DNA of 64,000 bases from Hibiscus mutabilis (Eukaryota > Streptophyta > Magnoliopsida > Malvales > Malvaceae): contig CM033732.1 of the NCBI GenBank assembly GCA_019671005.1, forward strand, positions 8,340,886-8,404,885. The letters are read 5' to 3'. The notes under the pieces were generated by a model. That model was given only the letters and a program-made list of their open reading frames with translations. It had not been told where the DNA came from and did no database searches. Within the stretch, counting starts at the first letter, position 1, and each line of letters opens with the position of its first letter. Shown here piece after piece: positions 33,826 to 45,410 of this stretch. The position numbers and the translations under genes were made by a program.

Positions 33826-35778
33826 CTACCTACCGGTAAGGTCCGAAAATGGAGTGAGTTGGCTGCCTCTAAGAGAGTAATCCATATGGCTGAAAGATGG
33901 TGGCATGGCTGGCCACACAAATGAAGGCCTCTCTTTGGGCACCTCAGGTGGATCAGCTTCCCCGGAAAGAACCTGTAAAACACTCCTCATACAAGGCCTG
34001 CAATGTGGGTTCGGATGGCAACACGCCAATCCCAGCACCAGCACACGCTCCGCTTCCTTCTCCACCAACTCCGCTTCCATCCTCGAATCAACAGCCGCGG
34101 TGATCTTCCCATTCTTATAGAATTCCCACAGCCAATTGACGATGCTGTTGTTGTAATTCTTCTGCTCACTTTGGTTCCCAGGTTTCCTCCCGCAAACAAC
34201 TTCCAGGACGAGAACGCCAAACGAATACACATCGGTTTCGATGGTGGCTCGGCATATAAGAAAGGTTTCCGGAGCCATGTAACCAGGTGTGCCGGCAATC
34301 TCTACGGTGGAATGATGCGTCTTCTCTTTTTCTTGAACAGTTCGAGCCAATCCGAAATCCCCCAGCTTGGGGATGTACTCGGAATCCAACATTATGTTGC
34401 TGGCTTTTATGTCGCGGTGAAGCACCCGCTTTTGACAACCATTGTGTAGATACTCAAGCGCTTGAGCCACTCCTTGTATAATCGTTAGCCTTTGCTCCCA
34501 GTTCAGTGTTGAACATTCCTCCGTGCTTGCCTTTTCATTGCAAAATATGAACTTATCAAGGCTTCCATTCGGCATGTATTCGTACACGAGGAGGAGCTCG
34601 CGCCTTTCGTAACACCATCCGATTAACTTTACCAGATTTTTATGGTTGAGGTTGCCGATTGTTGTCACTTCCGCTACGAATTCTTGCTTGCCTTGATTCG
34701 ATTTTTTCGACACTCTTTTGATAGCCACGTCCTTGTTCCTCCAGGACCCTTTGTAGACAGTTCCAAATCCGCCTTTTCCAAGCTTGTTCTTCCGGTTAAA
34801 GTTGGCAGTTGCTTGTTTCAGTTCTTTGAATCGAAACTTCTTAGGACTAAAACCGGATCTTTTAATCTCATCTTCAATATTTCCTCTTCCACCCTCCATA
34901 TCGTCATCAATGGTCCCCCTTTTACGGTACAGGTAACAAACAAGAACAACGGTTAACACCGTCAGAACCGCTGCCGAAATCACAATCCAAACCCACCAAA
35001 GGTTCCCATCTCCGCCGATATCGGTCCCGGAAAACCACCACGATTTGACACAGTTTAGCTGAATCTCATCGCTGGTTGAAGCAGAGAAACCGACGAACAC
35101 CTCCTCGGGAAGATAAAAAGATAGATCAACAGGTGCAGAAAGCACAAGAGTATCGTTTACCCTCACAGTCAAGTTTTCGCCATCGTATTGAAGATGAACC
35201 CTTAAATCCAAACCTCGGGAAATATTAAAACCAAATCCAGTTAAAGAAACTGGGGAGACGGAGTTTATGGAATTTATGTTCAGTCCAATATGGTTGCTGT
35301 CCAAGTCTCCGTCATCGCTCTTCCTTGTGTCGAACTCCACCGCTACTATCCCGGCTTCAGAATCAGAAGTACCATTGGTATCAGAGTTTACAATCCCAAG
35401 CCATCTCCCTTGGCTGTTGTCTGGAACAGTACAATTCCCAGTTATTATAAAGGCTAGGCCCTCACCTCCGGGATATGTTCGGTTTTGGATATTGAGAACG
35501 AACGTCGTATTAAAAGAAGCAATGATAGCATTGCCTTCCGACCCTTTCCACAGTCTAAAGCGTTTGTTATACAAGGCTCGTCCAGACATGTTTGCCATGG
35601 AAGCTCCAGTATGGTCGGGCGTAACTTGGATGGCATTCGAGATTATGTAAGAATTATTACTCAAGATAAGGTGGTTTCCATCTTCGCGCTGGAAGTTTGA
35701 AAAATTAAAGTCAAGGCAGCTTACTTGAATAAGGAACAGTGGTAGGATTAAAAAGTAGGGCAATGGTGAAGAACGCAT
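33826..35778 (-). CDS. L-type lectin-domain receptor-like kinase
   Basis: Single uninterrupted 650-residue frame, as usual for this family. Residues 1-21 form a signal peptide (hydrophobic ILPLFLIQVSC). Residues 22-255 are a legume-lectin domain (YNKRFRLW, GGEGLAFII, VAVEFDT, HIGLNINS, VGFSAST). A membrane segment spans about 260-283 (WWVWIVISAAVLTVLTVVLV) and is followed by basic YRKR. The kinase domain runs from about 333 to 605: GKGGFG loop 334-339, VAIK lysine 354, HRDIKASN 454-461, DFG 474-476, and APE 502-504. All catalytic residues are present, so an active Ser/Thr kinase at the plasma membrane is expected, with the lectin domain outside. Known members act in immunity or development, with ligands mostly undefined. 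The sequence is closest in type to LecRK clade IX, by inspection only. Nothing suggests decay. Confidence 0.97.
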   Translation of the reverse strand: MRSSPLPYFLILPLFLIQVSCLDFNFSNFQREDGNHLILSNNSYIISNAIQVTPDHTGASMANMSGRALYNKRFRLWKGSEGNAIIASFNTTFVLNIQNRTYPGGEGLAFIITGNCTVPDNSQGRWLGIVNSDTNGTSDSEAGIVAVEFDTRKSDDGDLDSNHIGLNINSINSVSPVSLTGFGFNISRGLDLRVHLQYDGENLTVRVNDTLVLSAPVDLSFYLPEEVFVGFSASTSDEIQLNCVKSWWFSGTDIGGDGNLWWVWIVISAAVLTVLTVVLVCYLYRKRGTIDDDMEGGRGNIEDEIKRSGFSPKKFRFKELKQATANFNRKNKLGKGGFGTVYKGSWRNKDVAIKRVSKKSNQGKQEFVAEVTTIGNLNHKNLVKLIGWCYERRELLLVYEYMPNGSLDKFIFCNEKASTEECSTLNWEQRLTIIQGVAQALEYLHNGCQKRVLHRDIKASNIMLDSEYIPKLGDFGLARTVQEKEKTHHSTVEIAGTPGYMAPETFLICRATIETDVYSFGVLVLEVVCGRKPGNQSEQKNYNNSIVNWLWEFYKNGKITAAVDSRMEAELVEKEAERVLVLGLACCHPNPHCRPCMRSVLQVLSGEADPPEVPKERPSFVWPAMPPSFSHMDYSLRGSQLTPFSDLTGR

Positions 35779-35853
35779 GTCGGTAGAGAAACAATGGATA
35801 TATTTCTGGGTTTATGATGAATTACACTGAAATGGAATTGAAGGGGATTCTGA

Positions 35854-35861
35854 TTTTATAA
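35854..35861 (-). promoter_or_regulatory. TATA box of the lectin kinase gene
   Basis: TTATAAAA on the minus strand lies about 76 bases before the start codon at 35778, a normal spacing for a short plant leader. Confidence 0.6.
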
Positions 35862-36110
35862 GGGAAATGAAACTGGATTATGTTTAGCCAACCAATGAAA
35901 TGTATGATGGTGCAAGTTCCATGTATTTTCTCGTTTTCTTACATCCTTTGTACACGTCGTAATATATTTCAACTCTGAGGAATAGTTGGAGTATCGAACT
36001 TTCACTAAAATTTCCCTAGATTACTCCAATTTTTGCAATTGACTTTTAAATAAATTATGTATTTAGAATTAATAGTAATAACTTTCTAGGGTGTCTATCA
36101 TTGTTTTTTA

Positions 36111-36638
36111 GAGTTCATTGCACCACAAGTCCCAAACTTATAATCTTTATTTTAGATTGATCTTTAAACTTTTAAATGTTTCAATTTCATTCCTAAATTA
36201 TGGTTCTCATTCTAAATTGGTCCTAAAACATTTGAATATTCCATTTCCCTCTATAAACTATGGTTCCCATTCTAAATTGGTCCTTAAACTTTTTAAATAT
36301 TCAAAATTTATCCTCAAATTATCATTTATACCGCATCATATTATTACATAATACACATTAGTGTTACATGCCAATTAACAATTTTTATAACGATTTTATT
36401 ATCACAAGATATAATTAGCATATATTAATAATTTGGGGATGAAATTAGAATGTTTAAAAAGTTTGAGGACTAATTTAGAATGAGAGTCATAGTTTTAGGA
36501 CGAAACTAGAACGCTCAAAAGTTTGGGACCAATTTAGAATGAAAGTCGTAGTTTGAGGATGAAATTAGAATATTTTAAAGTTTAGGGACTAATTTAAAAT
36601 GAGTATCATAGTTTGGAGACTTGTAGTGCAATTAACTC
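36111..36638. mobile_element. 528-bp TIR element, family A copy 1
   Basis: The left end is GAGTTCATTGCACCACAAGT and the right end read inward is GAGTTAATTGCACTACAAGT. Each arm contains several modules of the AAATTGGTCC and TTTAAATATT sort, so the element is largely self-complementary. The short frame at 36118-36351 is a product of these modules, not a gene. A second copy of nearly equal length lies at 44884-45410. Confidence 0.8.
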
Positions 36639-36994
36639 TTTTTAATAGACATCTAAAGGTGAATACAATGTGGTATTTCTCCATACATATTATTAACCAT
36701 TTGATAATACATACACCTCACTGAAACTACTTGTTAGGTTTAGAGTCATATTTATATTAACATTTATTATTATTTTTAAGTATGACATTTGAATTTTATT
36801 ATCTGCAGTTATTTTATTTGCTTTTATACTAGAAAGTAAAAAAATTTCATATTATATATATGTTGAATAAAACATATATAACATACTTTGAACATAAAAT
36901 ATCAATAAACAAAATGAAACAAATTTTGGATAGCTCAAAATTTTGGATAAACGTACTTAGACTCATTCAATTCGTTGAATTTTGGATAGTTCAA

Positions 36995-37240
36995 AATTCA
37001 TATGGTAATATACAGTACAGGGGATTGCCGATTGCAGCAACGGTGGGGAACAACCCCTACAAGATCAAGCATCCCGCATGGATGAAAGTTCATCTTGTGT
37101 TTCATGTAAGCAATTTGAAACCTTTCCATGTGGACCTTATAGATGCAACTCAGGAGCAGACCAACAGAGAGTCTATTTGTACCAAACCTCTTTCGCAACA
37201 GAGAGTGGAGGAGACCTTTTCTGATCGTTTCCAGTGACTA
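36995..37240 (+). pseudogene. Gypsy integrase C-terminal fragment
   Basis: The frame reads NPYKIKHPAWMKVHLVFHVS and NLKPFHVD, the conserved end of chromovirus-type Gypsy integrase before the chromodomain, then diverges and meets stops. No surrounding LTR of this lineage is recognised. It is short and isolated. Confidence 0.75.
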
Positions 37241-38057
37241 ATGTAACTATCAATTTGGATTGAATCGTTATGGCCGGGTTTAGGGTGCCACACGAGGGCT
37301 CGACAGTTTCATCTGATGATGTTCACTATGAGCGACTAGCTCTCACTTTAGTTGTCGCTGATGAAGAAGTGTGGTGAACAACAGTTGATCCACAAATTAT
37401 TTTTACTAAATTCATTAAAAACATTAGAAATAAGATTTAAAATAATTATGGGCCTTTTCTTGCCAACAACCAGCCCAATAGAAGCTTTTTTCTGAATAAA
37501 TCTACCGAAACAAATCTAATTGATTAATTATTCTCATTTTATTAACCCAACGTAGATGCTGATCACAAATTTTAAAGAGGTCATAGAAGATATTTAACTC
37601 ACCTCACCACCAAGTGTTTATTAAAAATTTCCATGGACCTTCATCAGCATCAATCTCATAATAAAAACAAATAAACAAATTCTCCCCTTATAACATTTAT
37701 GGAAACACCGGCTATCAAATTTTTTTTATCCTGAAGCATTCTTCATTGAATCAAGATGGGAGAAAAATTATTAGATAGAAAATAATTAGTTATCCAACAA
37801 TTGGTCTCAATTGAAAAGAAAACGATGTTCATCTTAGGAGATCCGGGTTCAAATCTCTTTGTTTATAAAGTGTGTGCAATGTTAAAAGGTTAAAAATATG
37901 TAAAACAAATAATACTTTGTAATCACTTTAAGATTATTAAAAAACAACTAGCCAAACAAACCTCGTATATTATACCGAATTCAGAAATAATAGAACTTCA
38001 ACAAATATGTAAGTAACAATAAATGTACATTTACATAATGAAAACTAATAAAATATA

Positions 38058-38465
38058 TGTCATGGGGTCATTACCCTCTTCCCAAAAGACATGTCGGATA
38101 GGATGTGCAGTGTCACCGTTTATATATCCCAACACCTCCTTTTTTCTGATTTGGGATTATTGTTCTCGCCACTTCCCAAACGTGACATTCTCCCTCACTC
38201 AACCTCGTGACGCTCTCGTCACTAGTTAATCGCACTTGTGATGGCTATTGTCACGGTTGTTCACCTTGCCTACCTTAATCATGGGCGCTCGACGTGAAAT
38301 CAGGCAGTCAAAGGGTCATTCTGATACCATTTGTCACGGGGCCATTACCCTTTTCCCAAAAGATATGTCTATAGGATGTGTAGCCTCACCGCTTATATAT
38401 CCCAAGACTTTCCTTTTTCCTTTTCGACGTGGGATTATTATCCCCGCCTTTTTCCATACGTGACA
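38058..38465 (-). mobile_element. Diverged TRIM, same family as 16896-17279
   Basis: Two direct repeats, about 38058-38187 and 38332-38465, match the TRIM LTR in inverted orientation: plus-strand starts TGTCA and ends CGTGACA, with CATTACCCTCTTCCCAAAAG and CCCAAGAC blocks. Between them, on the minus strand, lie a primer site TGGTATCAGAATGACC (near 38325) and a polypurine tract GAGGTTGAGTGAGGGAGAA before TGTCACG. The repeats differ at many positions, so it is much older than the first copy. TATA stands on both flanks and may be part of the target duplication. Confidence 0.88.
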
Positions 38466-38611
38466 TATAACACGAAACAAAATTTTTTTCTTATAATTAT
38501 GCTAATTACCAATGTAACCCAGCTTTCACAACAAACAGTTTTAATTTCTAAAACAAATACTTTAAACATAACTTAAATTAATGTCCCTTGCCTAACATCA
38601 TAGTACGCAAT

Positions 38612-41407
38612 TGTAACACCTCATTCTCGTATTCGATTACCGAATATGAGTCAAAGATGTCACATAATAATAACATGATTTTTATTCAAAAATTCCATAA
38701 ATTTAAAACCTTTAAAAATATTTATATCGACTAATACACAAAATTGGAGCTCATTTACTTTAAAAAAATAAATCTGAATATTCAAAAAATACCAGACATT
38801 AAACTAAAATAGACCAATTAATCCTATTTATACATGCCACTAAAATAAATTAAAACCTCAAGTAGGATGTCATTATTGCGGCAGCTTGATGAAAATTTCT
38901 GAACTTGATGCAACTCTTTGCTTCGTCCAATGATTCGAACCACCTAGTGTGCACAATCAACACATGCTAAGTACGAACTTAGTGAGGCAATAAACAAAGT
39001 TAATAACAATAATTTAAACTTATTCGACTTCATGACGACATTTATATAACATGATATATGCCAATGCATCAACTTTCACATCGCATTAGTAATGATTTAC
39101 TATATGCCAATGTCATAAGACTTTCATACTTGTTCGTTTGTCATAATATGCCATATATGCATAAATGCATCATGATCACTAGATATGTATTACCATCATG
39201 TTAATCATATATTAACATAATATAAACCATATATAAATTTCTTACCAATATACTTGCCATTTATTCCAAAAGTTCATTAGCTTATTCACCTGTTTATCTT
39301 TTATCAACCAATAAACCATAGCCCAAATATAAGCCTATGAGGACCCTGGGTACACGAGTCAAATATGCACCGAAGTGCTAATACACATAAGGTTGTGCCC
39401 ACCATAATACACATAAGGTCATGCCCACCATATGCACTAAGTGCCATTTATATACACTATAGTGCTAAACCGAGTATGCAGCGTGCTGCTGGACTCTATG
39501 GCATGCCAACTATACACTGTCACTCAATGACATACTTGGGCATATATTACATATTTATTTCATCCTTGACAATGTATATCAACATAATATAACACTGGGC
39601 AGTTCATACCTGAAATAACATTCATAATATAACATCATATATAACTAGTGATCCATGCATTTATATTTAACTTTTGACATATTTAAAATATGTCAATCAT
39701 ATGCTCCATGACATAAATATAATGGCAATAAAATTTGGGTAGGCTCATCGCAAGCCATCCCAATGATGTATAAAACATAAATGTGTCATGATATGTATGC
39801 AATTGCACTTACCTTGACACTTCTTATTCCAAACTAAATTGAATAACTTAAGAGAACTTCAAGCTTGGTCATTGCTTTATCTACTGAATTTTCGATATCT
39901 CGGGTTTTCTTGAATGCTTCACATCCATCCCTTACATGCACAAATTAATAACACCAATAAGGTACTCATTTATAATCTGTCAGTCTGCGCTAACTTCAAA
40001 GAAATATTTATATAAAATAATCTACAACTCGAAATTCGACTTCGTTTGTTTTGACAAAAACTAGATTTGATAAACTATTCAGCCATATAAACTAATAGCC
40101 CAAATTCAACTCGTACAATTTATGACAAATTTTCAAAGTCGAATTCCAGTGCTGAATTTTGGAGCAAACTTGTATTCTATTTTTTGACCTTTCATCACTT
40201 AAAATTATATCTTTTGATAAACAAATCGAAATTAGGCACCATTTGTTTTAAACGAAAGTAGACAGAACCAGGAATACAATGGTATAAGAATCAATTTCTA
40301 ATTATTTTGTAGAATTTATGGTGAATTTCCAAACTCACTGTCACATACTAGTAAATTTGATCTTTAGCATCCTTTCATCATTCCAACACTTCAAATTAAC
40401 CTTCAATTACATTATTCCAACATTTTCCTTTCATGAGAAACTCCAAATTTAACTTGATTCCAATAACCCTAAATTAATCTTGACTTGCCAAAATTAGGGG
40501 TTTTACTTTACACTTGAAATCAAGCTTGAATCAAGCTTAGAAAACTAATTAAACACTTAATCCTTCAAAATCAAACCACAAATAAATTTATATCCATAAA
40601 CCCTAAACTTTAATCCTTCATTTCATGAGCATAACTTAACCAATCCATGAAATTTTTATACCAAATGATAGAGAATTCAAGGAGGATCAACTTTGCATTT
40701 CATAACTAAACCCTAAATCTATGTCATTTAGGGAGAAAATCAAAAATTGAAATTCTTACCTTTGCTCTTTGAACCTCACGTACATCGAGATGAAAGATGA
40801 ACCAAAATTCCAGTTTTCTTTTCTTTATTTTCATGCCAAATGGTATTATTTAATCATATTTAAAAAAATCTCCTTAATAGTCAAATGACTATTTTACCCT
40901 TGATATCCAATGCTCTAAAGCTTACCACTTGTCAATATATTTATCCAATGGTCATACATAAACCAATAAGTTAGTAGTTACCAATTTTGCCCTTATGATT
41001 TTCCAAAATTACAATCTTGCCATTATTCATCTAACTGCTCATATTTAACATGGAAAATCAACTTAAATCCAATGGTCCATGTTAAATCCTTCCAAATTAA
41101 GGCATGGAAAAGATGTTATTAATCTTGCCTTATCATCTAACAAAATATCTCAAATATTCGATTCGATCCGATTATTCAAATTTTTCTCGAACTTAACCCT
41201 TTTATAGCTTTTAACACAATTTCTGTACCAAAAATCTGAGTAACACGAAAACATCATTCTTGAGGTAAATTGTTCATTTACGAGACTAAAATACATAGCT
41301 TTTAAAAATTACAATTTAGTGCCTAAACTTTTCCTAAATTTATACTTTAGTCACCAAACTTTCATTTTATTCATTTTGGTCACTAACCAAAATTTTGAGG
41401 TATTATA
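38612..41407. mobile_element. 2.8-kb solo LTR with 5-bp target duplication
   Basis: Begins TGTAACACCTCATTC and ends TTTTGAGGTATTATA, which is TGTAACACCTCA read inward with one or two changes. It is flanked by perfect 5-bp repeats GCAAT (38607-38611 and 41408-41412). The 2796-bp size, the TGTAACACC end and lack of internal genes fit a solo LTR of a Gypsy element made by LTR-LTR recombination. Inner blocks include ACACGCTAAGTACGAACTTAG-type sequence near 38950 and tandem CATAAGGT-GTGCCCACCAT units near 39390-39440. A fragment of the same LTR is at 54363-55053. Strand is uncertain because the ends are symmetrical. Confidence 0.88.
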
Positions 41408-41484
41408 GCAATGTTTAATTATTGGATTTAAAACCTAGGTTTTTTATTTTTACTTCAAATATTCTCTTCCTCGAAAGAATATAT

Positions 41485-41827
41485 ATAGGGAAAATATCTT
41501 ATGCACCGGCGGTAGAAATTTTTTGTTTTCATAAATGCTCTAATTTTAGGGTTTAAGAACTTAGTTTAGGGTTTAGGATTGTTGTTAGAATTTAGGGTTT
41601 AGAGGTTATGGTTTAGGTTTGGGGGTAATATGTTAGATATTTAAGTTTTAACGTATAAACTCTAAGTTCTAACTCTAAACCCTAAATTCAAACCATAATC
41701 CCTAAATTCTAAGCACATAAACCTACACCCTAAATTATGAACCCTAAATAATATTTTTAACCCTTAAAATTAAGGTACTTGTAGAAGTAAAAAGTTTCGG
41801 CCGCCGGTACATTGTATAATTACCTAT
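41485..41827. mobile_element. MITE with telomere-like arms
   Basis: The ends ATAGGGAAAATATCTTATGC (left) and ATAGGTAATTATACAATGTA (right, inward) both run into ACCGGCGG, giving inverted repeats of some 60 bases. Inside, degenerate TTTAGGGTTTAGG repeats fill the left arm and CCCTAAA repeats the right arm, facing each other. It is non-coding. Confidence 0.8.
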
Positions 41828-41894
41828 CAAAAAGTTGCATTTATTCTTCAAGTTGCAGTCTACTGCTCAGGAAACTTTTTCAAGAGCAATATAC

Positions 41895-42245
41895 AAATCC
41901 CCACCAGACTCATTAAAGGACGAAGAATAGGAGACTGCTCAATGCACAAAGAGGCATGCGATCAACCTCCTCTGCAACATAATCGTCACCGAGGAAATGA
42001 TCTAAGAGCATTGTAAATTGTAATATCATTCTCATCGAGAAGAGGCTTTGCCTAGAAAATTTAGAAAGGGTAAGTAAGGAGCCTATACGATTCTAGTATA
42101 GTTGGATGGATCAAATATTTTGTGAAGAAATGTACCCATATCAAAACACTTTGTTGCTGATCATCTATAGCTTTCCTTCCTGTTAAGAGATCCAAATTCT
42201 CGTCAACTATGCCACACATGAAGTACTCGGGCGACAAAAAAACAT
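41895..42245 (-). pseudogene. Receptor-like cytoplasmic kinase fragment
   Basis: On the minus strand, FLSPEYFMCGIVDE, then LLTGRKAIDDQQQSVLIW, and in another frame KPLLDEND, DYVAEEVDRM and CIEQSPILRP match the region from the APE motif to the C-lobe of RLCK VI-type kinases. Compared with that family the segment between VDE and LLTG lacks about ten residues (the D-x-F-x-FGVLLLE region), and frame changes are present. No N-lobe is found. It is a truncated relic. Confidence 0.75.
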
Positions 42246-42354
42246 TAAGCTTGCAAATTCTATAGTTAGCTGTGGAGCAATTCAATTTTAAAAGCAAAAA
42301 TAAACTAAAAAAACTCTCAGCAGTAGGAAACGAAAATACATTTACATAATCCAA

Positions 42355-44883
42355 AATTAGAAACTGAAGAAGTTTTACAAGAGCTCAACTGTACCACATT
42401 TTCGTGAAGAACCAGATAGATACAGAGAATCTGTCGTTGACGATGCAGGAGAAAAAAAAGGAAAAGGAAGTTCGATTTTAGAAGTTCAAGAAGAAATGCG
42501 GATAGATATCAACTCATCGTTGACTTCAGGAATAAATGCAGCTTTTTTTATATAATTTTAATAACCTAAATACAAGTGTTGGTACAATTACAGCAAGTGC
42601 TTTGTTTAGCATAATGGTTAAGGCCCTCCTCCAAGAGGTCCTAGGGAGTGCTTTTTATATAATTTTTCATTTCTTTGGTTTTCTTTGGCTAATATGGCAG
42701 TGCCACAAGTCACCACCCAATTGGTTCAAATAAAATTAACTAAAAATTACATGAAAAATCAGAAAATAATAAAAATATTCATGTTAACATGATCGTTAAC
42801 TTTTTAACGGCTGGTGACTAAACAAAAAAAAACATAATATTTATGACAATTTTATTAAAAAAGTAGTTCAATGACTAAAATAAGAAAGAAAAAAAAAAAA
42901 TAATTCGATGGCAACTGACGTAGTTTTCCCATATATATTAGGATAACATATTCAATTTTATAGTGAAATGTGGAGCATTCATTCTATTTTTTATCCTGGC
43001 ATTAAAAAGTAGGGTACAAATACGGTAGTAATTATTAAATAATTGAAGCCTCCACCACCCAATAATTCAGTCTAAAATTAAAAGAAAAATGATAATTAAA
43101 GCCTGCATGTTTTTTTTCTTCAAAGAAAGCCTACATGGGTTCAATTATTGCGATGATCCCTAAAGCATAACATGGCTGACCTCCTCTCATACTCTACTTG
43201 TGTCTCCTAATTACCTCCTTCCTTCATAACCCACCTCACGCGCGTGGGACCACCTCTTGTCCTTTAAGATTCTTTTAAAACAAACATTTATTCCATTTAT
43301 TTTTACTTTGATCTGATTTTGTGGAATTCTTTTCGCTTTAATTCGAATAATGTTTAACCGATAAGTATGAATTTTTAGTTAAAATATCTTAATTAATTGA
43401 ATAAATCAAATGATGTTTTTATTTAGTTTTAAGCTTAATTTTATAAATGCCAATAAATAATTTATTTATAACATTAATGAAAGTTTAAGAAATACTAGAG
43501 CAAGCATATTTGGCCGGTTGACCATCGCTTATATTTCTTTAAATTATAGATTTTAAACTCACTAAAAATATCTTATTCTTTTTCCTAGAGTTTCTCATTC
43601 TCCTCCACTCTAGGTAGGATTATGATTGTAAAAAATATATATTATATAAATGATACATTTTATACTTCTAAAAAGACCAAATAATATTTTTTTACCTTTA
43701 AATTTAAAAAAGTCATTTTTAATCCTCCATATTTTCTTGGCTTTCAAATCTTTAATATTTTTATTAAATTAAACAAACCTACGAAAAAAATATATGTTAA
43801 TCTAACGCCGGTTATTTTATCTTTTTGTTAAGTTGGTGTCAGTTATATTTTCTTTTTGCAAAAAAATTAAAAAAATTGTGAACAAATTATTAAAATTTAA
43901 ATAAATAATAATTTTTTTAAAAATGTATAGATAGTAAAAAGATAAAATGACCGATGTAAACTTAACAAATATGTTACTTTTACATCGGTTAGTTCAATTT
44001 AACCAAAAGAAAAAAGAAAAAAATTATAACTAAAAAAACTTTTTATTTACAATGTTCGAGTGCTAAAAATATGGTTAAACCTCCTAGAAAACTATCAAAT
44101 CCATCCACCATGACCCTTCTCGTACCTTGCAAACCCCCTTCAGATTTTGAATTTTTTTTTCACTAATTATATACCCATTTGTGTTTTATTTTTGCTTAAA
44201 AGACATGAAAAGAAAGAACATTGACCTCTAGTTTTCATTATTATTCTTATTGTTACGCATATTATATGTACTACTTTCTTTGGAATAGTGGAAGATGGTC
44301 TCCTTGTCTGCTTGGGTTGAGCATAATAAAAAAGTAAGTTTTTTGGGGGTCAAAAGCTCAGGCTACTGTCTAACGTGCCTAAGAACTTATTTAATGTTCA
44401 TCTTCTTATAATATTTTTTAAAAAGTTTATTATCCTATGTCATTTTTGATATCATTATACACAAATTAATATATTCATTTGATAAACTAAAACTTATAAT
44501 AAAACCATACATATTTATATTTAAATCAATATGAATTATTTATCTTATTCTCAGATAGTCGGAGTTTTGAAGTACGAGAGCAAACTTAAAAATTCAAAAA
44601 TATTCGATAATTCAACTCTTGTATCATATTATTAATTCTATTAGTGGAGTTAAAAGAGTTTTCCCCCCGCAGACAACTAGTTGTCTAGTGAAATGAGGCA
44701 CTAGACCCCTTAAGTAAAATTAGGGGTTTGAATTCTCGCATTGTGAATGGAATAAATTGAATTAAGAAGAGTCACCCCCATAATAGGCCTTTGCAATACC
44801 AACTCCGAATTAGTCAACTAATGAGTTGGACCCCACTATAGTAGTTTAATATATAGTTTTAACAAAAATAAGATATATTTTAA
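42355..44883. other. Intergenic, no gene recognised
   Basis: AT-rich. Contains a SINE-like segment near 42598 (TTTAGCATAATGGTTAAGG resembles a Pol III A box), another near 43497 related to 26076, and a B-box-like GGGGTTTGAATTCTC near 44732. None could be bounded. Confidence 0.4.
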
Positions 44884-45410
44884 GAGTTAATTGCATCACA
44901 CTTCCCCAAACTATAACCCTCGTACTAAATAGGGCTCTAAACTTTAAAATATTTCGATTTCATCCTCAAATTATGGCTCCCATTCTAAATAGGTCCCAAA
45001 GCTTTTGAGTGTTCCAATTTCACCCCCAAACTATGACTCATTCTAAACTGGTCCTCGAACTTTTGAATATTTCAATTTCATCATCAAATTATGTTTATGT
45101 TATTGCTACATCATATTATTGCATAACACACATCAATGCTTACATGTCAGTTAATAATTTTATAACGGTTTTATTAACATGGGGTATGATTAGCATGTAT
45201 TGCTAATTAGGGATAAAATTGAAATGTTCAAAAGTTTGGAGACCAATTTAGAGTAAGTGTCATAGTGTGGGGACGAAAATAGAGCATTTAAAAGTTTGAT
45301 GATCAATTTAGAATGAAACTCATAATTTAATGATGAAATTAAAATGTTTAAAAGTTTGAGGACCAATTTAGAATGATGATCGTGCTTTAGAGACGTGATA
45401 TAATTAACTC
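44884..45410. mobile_element. 527-bp TIR element, family A copy 2
   Basis: Ends GAGTTAATTGCATCACACTT and, inward from the right, GAGTTAATTATATCACGTCT. The internal modules (CAAACTATGACTCATTCTAA-like) and length match 36111-36638. The short frame at 45009-45206 belongs to it and is not a gene. Confidence 0.8.

Noticed and set aside
33897..35700. Plus-strand and alternate frames across the lectin kinase.
   Set aside because: They are shadows of the 650-residue minus-strand gene, whose domains and catalytic motifs are complete.
42598..42645. tRNA-like TTTAGCATAATGGTTAAGG as a possible tRNA gene.
   Set aside because: Only an A-box-like string is present. No cloverleaf, anticodon arm or proper B box follows.
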